Below, piece by piece: positions 1 to 5,413 of a stretch of 5,531 nt of DNA; position 1 is the stretch's first letter; every line of letters starts with the position of its first letter. The DNA is from DATFYI01 sp035315125. Its GTDB lineage: Bacteria > Chloroflexota > Anaerolineae > Anaerolineales > Anaerolineaceae. A program made the translations under genes and the position numbers. The DNA lies in NCBI GenBank assembly GCA_035315125.1, contig DATFYI010000167.1:1-5531 (forward strand), in the 5' to 3' direction. Below the pieces are notes generated by a model. That model saw only the letters and a list, made by a program, of their open reading frames with translations, was not told the DNA's origin and did not search any database.

Positions 1-128
1 TTCGGTCCCAGGATGACAATAAATTCGCCGCCCTGGATGGTGAGACTCATATCCTGTAAGACCGGCTGACCGCCCAAGCTGACGTTTACCTGCTCCAAAA
101 CAATAACGGGTTCTTGTGAGATAGACAT
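1..128 (-). CDS. Metal ABC transporter ATP-binding protein (ZnuC-like), N-terminal fragment, cut by left edge
   Basis: Only the first 42 codons are in the window. They read MSISQEPVIVLEQVNVSLGG, then QPVLQDMSLTIQGGEFIVIL and GP plus two bases of a further codon. This is the N-terminal beta-strand region of an ABC ATPase, and the window ends inside Walker A (GPN.. expected next). The ATG at 128 lies 12 nt after the stop of the substrate-binding protein gene, preceded by a purine-rich but weak ribosome site (AAAAGAAAAAGC). The family energises import at the cytoplasmic face of the membrane. Assignment to the zinc/manganese class rests on the adjacent ZnuA-like lipoprotein. A membrane permease gene would be expected beyond the left edge. 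ABC ATPase identity is near certain; the substrate is inferred from context. Confidence 0.88.
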   Translation of the reverse strand, partial: MSISQEPVIVLEQVNVSLGGQPVLQDMSLTIQGGEFIVILGP

Positions 129-140
129 GCTTTTTCTTTT

Positions 141-1043
141 CTAACCGCCCAGGGCTGTTTGCAGTGCGTTGAGCTGGTCCAGCATCCACTGCTGGTAAGT
201 TTTGCCGGGCGGCATGGTTTCAGATACGGGTACGATCGGGATGTTGGCCTGCTTGGCTTCATTTTGCAGGTTGGTGGTGACCGGCGTGTCGGTCTGGATG
301 TTGTAGATCAGCACTTTAATCTGGTGCTGGCTGATCTGGTCAGTGGTTGTCAGCACGGTATCGGCCGGCGGATCGTTGCCTTCGGCGATGGCCTTTTCGA
401 AGTCAAAGGGGGTCAACACTTTGAGGCCGATCGGATCGGCCTGGTACAGGAAGATGGTTTCGGTCAGGCCGACCGGCGTGCCGTTGTAGCGGGCTTTCAA
501 GTCGTTCAACTTTTGCTGGATCGGCGCCAGCGATGCCAGGAAATTGCTTAAATTCTGCTCATAGTCCGGCTGGTTGGCCGGGTCGCTTTTTTCAAGGTCG
601 GCGCTGATGGCGCGGGCAATGGTCTGGATATTATCGATACCGTACCAGACGTGTGGATTTTCCGGCAGTTTGTGGTCGGCAATGTCCGACCCAACCAGCA
701 CGATGCGCTGCGGATTGGGGGAGGCCGACAACAGCTTATCCATCCAGGTATCGTAGCCGTCTCCGTTTTCGATCACCAGGCGGGCCTGGCTGACTGCCAC
801 CCCGTTCTGTACGTTGGATTCGTATTCGTGCGGATCGATGTTGGGATTGGAAAGGATGCTGGTGACCGAGACGTGCTGGCCGCCTAACTGCTGGGCAATA
901 TTGCCGTAGAAGTTTTCGGCGGCCACCACCGGCACCTGGCTGCCGGAAGAGGATTGTGTGGCGGCAACCGGGGCGCTGCTGCAAGCCGCCATAGAGATCA
1001 GCAGAGGAAATGACATTAATATTTTTTGAATTTTTGACAACAT
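141..1043 (-). CDS. Zinc/manganese ABC transporter substrate-binding lipoprotein (ZnuA/TroA family, SBP_bac_9)
   Basis: A 300-residue extracytoplasmic metal-binding lipoprotein that should deliver Zn2+ or Mn2+ to an ABC importer. Residues 1-20 form a lipoprotein signal peptide with the lipobox M18-A19-A20-C21. Family landmarks are NIDPHEYE (H72), NGDGYDTWMDKLL (92-105), ENPHVWYG (H131) and VSETMPPGKTY (E275). At the third ligand position, where many ZnuA proteins have His, this protein has VGLTETIFLY with E195. That resembles a Glu variant I recall from Actinobacteria and Chloroflexota. The His-rich loop of proteobacterial ZnuA, normally between the first two ligands, is absent, so the length is typical of the short form. 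The ATG at 1043 has GGAG (1052-1055) 8 nt upstream and a consensus-like promoter further up. The ATPase gene follows after 12 nt, so the two are surely one operon. Zn versus Mn cannot be decided from sequence alone. Confidence 0.93.
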   Translation of the reverse strand: MLSKIQKILMSFPLLISMAACSSAPVAATQSSSGSQVPVVAAENFYGNIAQQLGGQHVSVTSILSNPNIDPHEYESNVQNGVAVSQARLVIENGDGYDTWMDKLLSASPNPQRIVLVGSDIADHKLPENPHVWYGIDNIQTIARAISADLEKSDPANQPDYEQNLSNFLASLAPIQQKLNDLKARYNGTPVGLTETIFLYQADPIGLKVLTPFDFEKAIAEGNDPPADTVLTTTDQISQHQIKVLIYNIQTDTPVTTNLQNEAKQANIPIVPVSETMPPGKTYQQWMLDQLNALQTALGG

Positions 1044-1083
1044 AACTCACGCTCCAGGAAATAAACCGTACTAATGGGACTAT

Positions 1084-1093
1084 GTATCAATAT
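1084..1093 (-). promoter_or_regulatory. Candidate operator copy 1 (ATATTGATAC) at the predicted start of transcription
   Basis: On the minus strand this reads ATATTGATAC, and an identical 10-mer lies at 1138-1147. This copy covers the predicted transcription start of the ABC operon, where a bound repressor would block initiation. The motif is partly similar to the GATAAT units of Fur-family boxes. Binding by Zur, Fur or another regulator is inference. Confidence 0.35.
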
Positions 1094-1098
1094 GGGAG

Positions 1099-1127
1099 AG
1101 TTTACCACGCAGCCAGGCCGTTGTCAA
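1099..1127 (-). promoter_or_regulatory. Sigma-70-type promoter of the metal ABC transporter operon
   Basis: On the minus strand a perfect -35 box TTGACA (1127-1122) is followed by exactly 17 nt and a TAAACT -10 box (1104-1099; 4 of 6 to TATAAT). Transcription would start near 1092, giving a leader of about 50 nt before the ATG at 1043. It is the best promoter match in the window and is correctly placed and oriented. Confidence 0.75.
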
Positions 1128-1137
1128 TTGAGATGTC

Positions 1138-1149
1138 GTATCAATATCA
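1138..1149 (-). promoter_or_regulatory. Candidate operator copy 2 (TGATATTGATAC) just upstream of the -35 box
   Basis: The minus strand reads TGATATTGATAC, two tandem TGATAY hexamers. It contains the same ATATTGATAC as 1084-1093, with starts 54 bp apart, close to five helical turns. It sits 10 bp upstream of the ABC operon -35 box. The stretch GATATTGATAC matches 9 of 11 positions of GATAATGATAA, the left part of the classical Fur box. A metal-responsive Fur/Zur-type regulator is plausible but not shown. Confidence 0.35.
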
Positions 1150-1185
1150 GGCAATCACACCAGGTAAAATAGATCAGATCCAATG

Positions 1186-1203
1186 CAATCATCATCACGA
1201 TTG
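1186..1203. promoter_or_regulatory. Inverted repeat CAATC-N8-GATTG abutting the right-facing -10 box
   Basis: CAATC (1186-1190) and GATTG (1199-1203) form a perfect 5-8-5 dyad. It fills the interval between the weak -35 and the TATAAT at 1205. The position suits a repressor or activator site for the thioredoxin-like gene. Five-base arms are short enough to arise by chance. Confidence 0.25.
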
Positions 1204-1210
1204 GTATAAT
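1202..1210 (+). promoter_or_regulatory. Extended -10 promoter for the thioredoxin-like gene
   Basis: TGGTATAAT is a perfect -10 (1205-1210) with the TGN extension. The -35 region (1182-1187, AATGCA) is poor, as often tolerated with extended -10 elements. Initiation near 1217 would give a leader of about 80 nt before the ATG at 1298. It is divergent to the ABC promoter, with the two -10 boxes about 100 bp apart. Confidence 0.6.
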
Positions 1211-1297
1211 GATGGGTAGCGTTAAGCGGTAGGTCCTATCATTTCTATAGGTAGAGGAAGTTCAGATTGCAATATTTGGAAACATTAAAAATCAAAC

Positions 1298-1924
1298 ATG
1301 AAACCTAAATTTTTAGTTTGGCTGCTGATCGGGTTATTATTATCGGTGGGCATCGGCTTTTCGACATTTATAAACTTACCACCCGACCGAGCTCCCCAGC
1401 CAATCTCTCTCAGCACCGGCACCGCCCATCCGACCAACCTGGCGCCCACTTACGCAGTAACCCATCAGGCGCAGCCTGTTCTTAGCGGTGCAATCCGGCC
1501 CGGAGCGGCCGCACCCAATTTCAAACTGCCTTTGTTGAATACCAACCTGGAAACTTCTCTCGCCCAATACCAGGGGGACGCCGTCCTGCTCAATTTTTGG
1601 TCCAGTTGGTGCGATCAATGCCAGTTAGAAACCCCCCTATTAGAAAAAACCTACCAGCAAGAAAAAGCAAAAGGGCTCGTGATTCTCGGTATTGATTTAG
1701 GAAACGAGGATACTCTTCCCGATGCTTTGAACTTTATGAGCAGATTTGGCGTGACCTATCCACTATTGCTGGACCATGGTGACGCAGTCACTCGGGCTTA
1801 TCTCGTTTACGGGATACCGACCAGCTTTTTTATTTCACGGGCAGGGAAAATCCAGCTCAGCCATATCGGCAGCCTGAACGAAGCAGATTTGCAAATGTCT
1901 CTTTCACAAATCCTGGGCCGCTAA
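1298..1924 (+). CDS. Membrane-anchored thioredoxin-like protein (TlpA/ResA type, redoxin fold)
   Basis: A 208-residue thiol-disulfide oxidoreductase predicted to act outside the cytoplasmic membrane. Residues 5-24 are one hydrophobic helix after a KPK start (N-terminus inside). A Pro/Ser/Thr-rich linker spans about 27-65, and the thioredoxin domain about 66-208. It opens with GAAAPNFKLP, as in AhpC-TSA/redoxin proteins. The active site is NFWSSWCDQC (C105, C108), the cis-proline lies in YGIPTSFFIS (P174), and R181-G183 is the usual turn after it. All catalytic landmarks are intact. ATG 1298 is the earliest start in frame, because a TAA lies at 1286-1288. It has no clear Shine-Dalgarno sequence. 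TlpA/ResA proteins usually reduce disulfides in secreted or membrane proteins, including cytochrome c maturation partners, but no cytochrome gene is visible here. The substrate may be one of the neighbouring membrane proteins; that is inference. Confidence 0.9.
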   Translation: MKPKFLVWLLIGLLLSVGIGFSTFINLPPDRAPQPISLSTGTAHPTNLAPTYAVTHQAQPVLSGAIRPGAAAPNFKLPLLNTNLETSLAQYQGDAVLLNFWSSWCDQCQLETPLLEKTYQQEKAKGLVILGIDLGNEDTLPDALNFMSRFGVTYPLLLDHGDAVTRAYLVYGIPTSFFISRAGKIQLSHIGSLNEADLQMSLSQILGR

Positions 1925-1969
1925 GCTGGTAGCGCGCCAAAACAGGGTATTGTGGTCCATATTGGGGTA

Positions 1970-1983
1970 ATTTTCAGGAAAAT
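1970..1983. promoter_or_regulatory. Perfect palindrome ATTTTC-AG-GAAAAT, candidate operator
   Basis: The arms 1970-1975 and 1978-1983 are exactly complementary around a 2-nt centre. It lies 8 bp upstream of a TATAAT box and covers the place where a -35 box would be. This is the layout of an operator controlling the permease operon. No known consensus was recognised. Confidence 0.35.
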
Positions 1984-1991
1984 CTTGGGTG

Positions 1992-1997
1992 TATAAT
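1992..1997 (+). promoter_or_regulatory. Possible -10 box for the permease operon
   Basis: A perfect TATAAT lies in the gap between the thioredoxin-like and permease genes. There is no good -35 at 16-18 nt; TTTTCA at 1971-1976 is 4 of 6 but only 15 nt away. It would give a leader of about 140 nt before the ATG at 2144. The permease operon may have its own promoter here or be read through from the thioredoxin gene, after which no terminator hairpin was found. Confidence 0.4.
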
Positions 1998-2143
1998 CAC
2001 TGACATATTTTGGCAAGGCATAATCAAAAAAGAACGGCAGCGCAGGCTATATCGGCTGATAACATTGGATTGATCCTTAATAAAATCTCCTGGCAATCCT
2101 TACAGGTGCCATTGATCACTGATTGCTGAGAGAAGGGTGCTTT

Positions 2144-3166
2144 ATGCTCCGCATAGAAAAACAAAAACCTCTGATACAATTTTTCTTTTTCTTCCTGCTC
2201 TTTTTTATCCTGGTTTTTTTTATACCAAAGTTTTTTACAGGAAACCCGGCTACCATCCTGAATGACCGCCTTTCCACCTTTGCAACGATCTTTTTGGGAA
2301 TTTTTATAGAAGCCGCCCCGTTTCTGTTTTTGGGCACCCTGGCATCTGGAATCATTGAAGTATTTCTTGACAGAGATGCCATGGTAAAAATCATGCCGAA
2401 ACAGGCCTTGCTGAGCGCCCTGATCGGCAGCAGCCTGGGGCTAATTTTCCCAGTCTGCGATTGCGGCGTGATCCCGCTGACGCGCCGTTTATTTCGCAAG
2501 GGTTTCCCCATCCCGGCCGGTATCGCTTTTTTGTTATCGGCCCCCATTTTAAACCCGATTGTGATCATCAGCACCGCCACAGCTTTTGGGATTGGGCGCG
2601 TCTTGTTTTTGCGGATCGGCGTCGGTGTGGCCATTGCAATCATCACCGGGCTGATCTTTTCCACCGTCAAAACCCCCTGGGAGCTGTTAAGGCCCACCCC
2701 CTGGATCACCGTTGAAGATGTCGCCAGCCATGTGGCGCATGACCAGGATACTTTCTGGGAAAAAATGCGCCAATCTTTTCTCATTTCTACGGATGAATTC
2801 TTCGAGATTGGACGTTACCTCATTATTGGCTCGATGATTGCCGCCGCGATGCAAACTTTCATCCCCCAATCCGCCCTGCTTAATATCGGCAAAGGCCCGC
2901 TTTTATCAGTTGTCATCATGGTGGCGCTGGCCATTATTCTATCCATTTGCTCCACCGTTGACGCGTTTGTGGCCCTCGGTTTTTCCAGCGTTTTCAGCCT
3001 CGGCTCAATCCTGGCCTTCCTGGTATTTGGACCGATGGTCGATATCAAAAGCTCCTTGCTCTTAATTCGAGTTTTCCGCAAGAAAACCGTTATGTACCTG
3101 ATCCTCATCCCATTGTTGTTAAGTATTTTGGCAGGCCTGATCATTAACTTTTACATCCCCAGCTAG
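2144..3166 (+). CDS. Permease of the COG0701 family (DUF318/ArsP_1, YcgR/YraQ-like)
   Basis: A polytopic inner-membrane protein of 340 residues with roughly eight hydrophobic segments in two halves. Half one carries IFPVCDCGVIPLTRRL (C105, C107), then GIAFLLSAPILNPIVI. Half two carries SICSTVDAFVALGF (C269, D273) and FGPMVDIKSSLL (D300). These CxCG, NP and CSTxDAF signatures define the family, whose characterised members include the ArsP organoarsenical exporters; most members have no known substrate. Between the halves is a soluble stretch (about 175-220) with a short VASHVAHDQD patch. ATG 2144 is chosen over the in-frame TTG at 2123 because AGAAGGG (2131-2137) sits 6 nt before it; the TTG has no such site. 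The N-terminus is unusually phenylalanine-rich. The partner gene follows after 20 nt, as in bacterial ycgR-ycgQ pairs. The transported species is unknown. Confidence 0.9.
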   Translation: MLRIEKQKPLIQFFFFFLLFFILVFFIPKFFTGNPATILNDRLSTFATIFLGIFIEAAPFLFLGTLASGIIEVFLDRDAMVKIMPKQALLSALIGSSLGLIFPVCDCGVIPLTRRLFRKGFPIPAGIAFLLSAPILNPIVIISTATAFGIGRVLFLRIGVGVAIAIITGLIFSTVKTPWELLRPTPWITVEDVASHVAHDQDTFWEKMRQSFLISTDEFFEIGRYLIIGSMIAAAMQTFIPQSALLNIGKGPLLSVVIMVALAIILSICSTVDAFVALGFSSVFSLGSILAFLVFGPMVDIKSSLLLIRVFRKKTVMYLILIPLLLSILAGLIINFYIPS

Positions 3167-3186
3167 CATCTATCAGGAACCCTTTT

Positions 3187-3969
3187 ATGGACACCCGCAT
3201 TTATCGATTTTTACAATTTTTAATTCTGACCGGATTGGCGCTATTTATCCTGGTGCAATACATAACCGGCCACCTCAATTGGTACATTAACCAGCGTTAT
3301 ATCTCGTTAAGCATCATTGCCATCCTGGGATTTCTGGCGATGGCCGTAACGGCCCTGCTTTCCAGACAGAAACAGATCCACTCACACGATCATGAAGATC
3401 ATGAGGAGCACGATCCTGAAGAAGAGCTGCATTCCGCTGCCAGAACTCCCCAGGTAAGCTCGATCGCAGGAATTTTCATCCTGGTCATCCCACTGATTAT
3501 CGGCCTGGCCATCCCAGCCAGGCCATTATCGGCCAACGCAGTGAATAACAAAGGCATCAGCTCAAATGCGCCCCTATCTGCCGGCGGTGGCAACCAATCC
3601 GCATCTGTGAACAAAGCCTCTGCCGATCGCACGATACTGGATTGGATCAAAATCTTCAATTACCAGCCCGATCTTTCTCCCTATTTGGGGCAGACAGCCA
3701 ATGTGGTTGGCTTCGTTTATCATGATGCGCAGCTTCCGGCCGGCCATTTCATGGTGGGCCGTTTTGCCATTGTATGCTGTGTGGCGGATGCCTTCGCCAT
3801 TGGAATGGCCGTCGAAACTCCGGCTGGCGTTCAATTGTCCGATAATACCTGGGTGGATGTGCAGGGTCCGGTACAATCGATCGACCTGGATGGGCATAAA
3901 ACGCCGCTCATCCTGGCCTCTTCGGTGACGACGGTCCAGCAGCCCTCACAACCCTATTTATTCCCTTAA
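3187..3969 (+). CDS. TIGR03943/DUF1980 family permease partner (YcgQ-like) with His/Asp/Glu-rich loop
   Basis: A 260-residue membrane protein recognised as the usual companion of COG0701 permeases. Helices lie near residues 8-26, 38-58 and 92-110. A loop (60-90) holds HSHDHEDHEEHDPEEE with six His (H65, 67, 69, 72, 75, 82), a probable metal-binding patch. After a low-complexity Ser/Ala/Asn linker (115-145) comes the conserved C-terminal domain, with GFVYHD, HFMVGRFAIVCCVADAFAIG (C197, C198, D201) and VDVQGPV. GRFxIxCCxADA is the family signature. By the positive-inside rule the N-terminus and His-rich loop are cytoplasmic and the CC domain is outside. AGGAA (3175-3179) is 7 nt before the ATG. 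It starts 20 nt after the permease stop and ends 12 nt before the next ATG. The biochemical function of the family is not settled; a joint transport role with the permease is inferred. Confidence 0.9.
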   Translation: MDTRIYRFLQFLILTGLALFILVQYITGHLNWYINQRYISLSIIAILGFLAMAVTALLSRQKQIHSHDHEDHEEHDPEEELHSAARTPQVSSIAGIFILVIPLIIGLAIPARPLSANAVNNKGISSNAPLSAGGGNQSASVNKASADRTILDWIKIFNYQPDLSPYLGQTANVVGFVYHDAQLPAGHFMVGRFAIVCCVADAFAIGMAVETPAGVQLSDNTWVDVQGPVQSIDLDGHKTPLILASSVTTVQQPSQPYLFP

Positions 3970-3981
3970 GCTGAGTGTGTG

Positions 3982-5352
3982 ATGAACCGTTTAGATTGGA
4001 CCGCCTGGGGTTTTATAACTGTGATTGTTGCCGTGCTGCTGGGTGTCTATCTCACCGGCAGCCACATCAGTCTGAATGTTAATCTCAAAGGCAGCGACGC
4101 ACAAAACATCTTACAGGTAGGACCGCAAGGCCCGCTTGAGTTTAGTTTTTCGCGGCCTGTTCGACAGGACTTGCTGCCAGCATTAATGCAAATCAGCCCG
4201 GCCGCCCCCGGTAAAATCACATGGCCGGACGCTCAACACGCCCAATTTATTCCCGACCAGCCCTTTCAGCCTACCCAGCAGTATTCGGTTACACTCCAGA
4301 AGGGGGCTTGGGGCACCAACGGCGAAAAGATCTCGCAGGACATAACCTGGAAATTTACTCTGCGCTCCCCGCTGATCGTTTATCTCTCCTCCGATCCCAA
4401 CAACAGCGAATTATGGACGGTCGGCATCACCGGAAACGACGTTCCAACGCAGCTTACCCACACCAAAGGCTCAGTTTATGACTACGCCGCCTCCCCGAAC
4501 GGCGAACAGGTCGTTTATTCCGTTTTGAACGGGCAAAAAGGGTTCGACCTGTGGATCATCGACCGCGATGGGCATAACAATCATGTCTTACTCAATTGTG
4601 GCGGCGACCGCTGTTACAGCCCGGACTGGTCTCCCGATCTGAGCAAAATCGCCTACACTCGTCAAAGCGCCGGGCTATCTCCCACCGCCCCGCTGGGAGC
4701 GCCCCGGCCCTGGCTGCTGGATCCGAACACCGGCGAGACCTCACCCTTGTACAGCGATCCGCAAAAGCTGGGGTTTGGCCCGGTCTGGTCTCCGGATGGG
4801 CAAAAGATCGCCTCTTGGGATGGCGTCAACGGCGGCATCCGTATTTATAATCTTCAAACAAAAAACGATGTTCTGGTTCAAACTCAGACAGGATTGGTGG
4901 GAAGCTGGTCGCAGGACAGCCGGGAGATGTATTTCACTGATATTGTGGAAAGCCCAAGTGCGGCTCTGTCCAAAGTATTTATTGCAAATGCGGCCGGTGG
5001 GCAAAGCCAGCAAATTTTCAATGGAGCCGGTTTCGCCTCAAGATTCAACTTCGATGTCCCGCTCCTATCCCCTAAAGGGGATTGGCTGGCGGTTGGTGTA
5101 CAATCCGTATCCAATTCAGCCACCTACCAGATGTGGCTGGTAAGCAGTGACGAGAGCCAACAGCAGCAAATTACCAGCGACCCGGATAGCACGGATTTAA
5201 ATTATTCGTGGAATAACCTGGGAACCGGGCTGCTTTTTCAAAAAATGCCCATTACTACCAGCGGGGTCAGCGAAGCCGACATCTGGTGGCTGGACCGCCG
5301 CCAGATGCAGGTCGTCTCCAAAAATGCTTCCGTGCCGGCCTGGCTGCCGTAA
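3982..5352 (+). CDS. Membrane-anchored Big_5 (Ig-like) plus TolB-type beta-propeller protein
   Basis: A 456-residue protein with one N-terminal membrane helix (about 9-27) and a large extracytoplasmic part. Residues 45-129 look like a Big_5/SbsA Ig-like domain: GPLEFSFSRPV, then HAQFIPDQPFQPTQQYSVTL, and a closing DITWKFTL strand. Residues 130-456 form a WD40-like (PD40) propeller of about six blades, with repeat cores SPNGEQVVYS, WSPDLSKIAYT, WSPDGQKIASW, WSQDSREMYFT, SPKGDWLAVG and WNNLGTGLLF. The C-terminus is PAWLP. C206 and C211 (CGGDRC) could form a disulfide. No catalytic residues were identified, so a binding or scaffold role is most likely. ATG 3982 is preferred to the adjacent GTG 3979 because the weak GAG at 3973-3975 is better spaced. 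The 12-nt gap puts it in the permease operon. Why a propeller accompanies this transporter pair is unknown; it is not a standard member as far as I know. Confidence 0.8.
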   Translation: MNRLDWTAWGFITVIVAVLLGVYLTGSHISLNVNLKGSDAQNILQVGPQGPLEFSFSRPVRQDLLPALMQISPAAPGKITWPDAQHAQFIPDQPFQPTQQYSVTLQKGAWGTNGEKISQDITWKFTLRSPLIVYLSSDPNNSELWTVGITGNDVPTQLTHTKGSVYDYAASPNGEQVVYSVLNGQKGFDLWIIDRDGHNNHVLLNCGGDRCYSPDWSPDLSKIAYTRQSAGLSPTAPLGAPRPWLLDPNTGETSPLYSDPQKLGFGPVWSPDGQKIASWDGVNGGIRIYNLQTKNDVLVQTQTGLVGSWSQDSREMYFTDIVESPSAALSKVFIANAAGGQSQQIFNGAGFASRFNFDVPLLSPKGDWLAVGVQSVSNSATYQMWLVSSDESQQQQITSDPDSTDLNYSWNNLGTGLLFQKMPITTSGVSEADIWWLDRRQMQVVSKNASVPAWLP

Positions 5353-5361
5353 TAAATAATC

Positions 5362-5386
5362 CGGCGCCTGCTGCTGACAGGCGCCG
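5362..5386. terminator. Bidirectional intrinsic terminator between converging genes
   Basis: CGGCGCCTG (5362-5370) pairs perfectly with CAGGCGCCG (5378-5386) around a 7-nt loop, 9 nt after the propeller gene stop. On the plus strand a T-rich stretch, TTGTTCTTTT (5395-5404), follows after 8 nt. On the minus strand the stem is followed directly by GATTATTTATTA. It fits termination of both the permease operon and the converging cupin gene. The plus-strand T-tract is somewhat distant, which lowers confidence in strength, not location. Confidence 0.8.
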
Positions 5387-5413
5387 ATCTCGAGTTGTTC
5401 TTTTACAGGCGAT

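Noticed and set aside
159..551. 130-codon open frame on the plus strand
   Set aside because: It is antisense to the ZnuA-like gene, whose lipobox, ligands and ribosome site are convincing; the plus-strand product shows no family features.
1925..1945. Possible terminator after the thioredoxin-like gene (TGG...CCA around GCGCG)
   Set aside because: The stem is only about three pairs and no T-run follows, so read-through into the permease operon remains possible.
2067..2099. GGATTG...CAATCC inverted repeat before the permease gene
   Set aside because: Six-base arms are separated by 21 nt of AT-rich sequence with no T-tract and no clear placement relative to a promoter; chance is likely.
2123..2143. 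TTG start giving the permease seven extra residues
   Set aside because: No ribosome site lies before the TTG, while AGAAGGG is ideally placed for the ATG at 2144, and the extra residues (MLREGCF) add nothing family-like.
2116..2784. 222-codon open frame on the minus strand
   Set aside because: It lies antisense within the well-supported permease gene and its early intergenic sequence. The translation is Lys/Arg/Ser/Ile-rich with no recognisable domain, as expected for the complement of a membrane protein gene.
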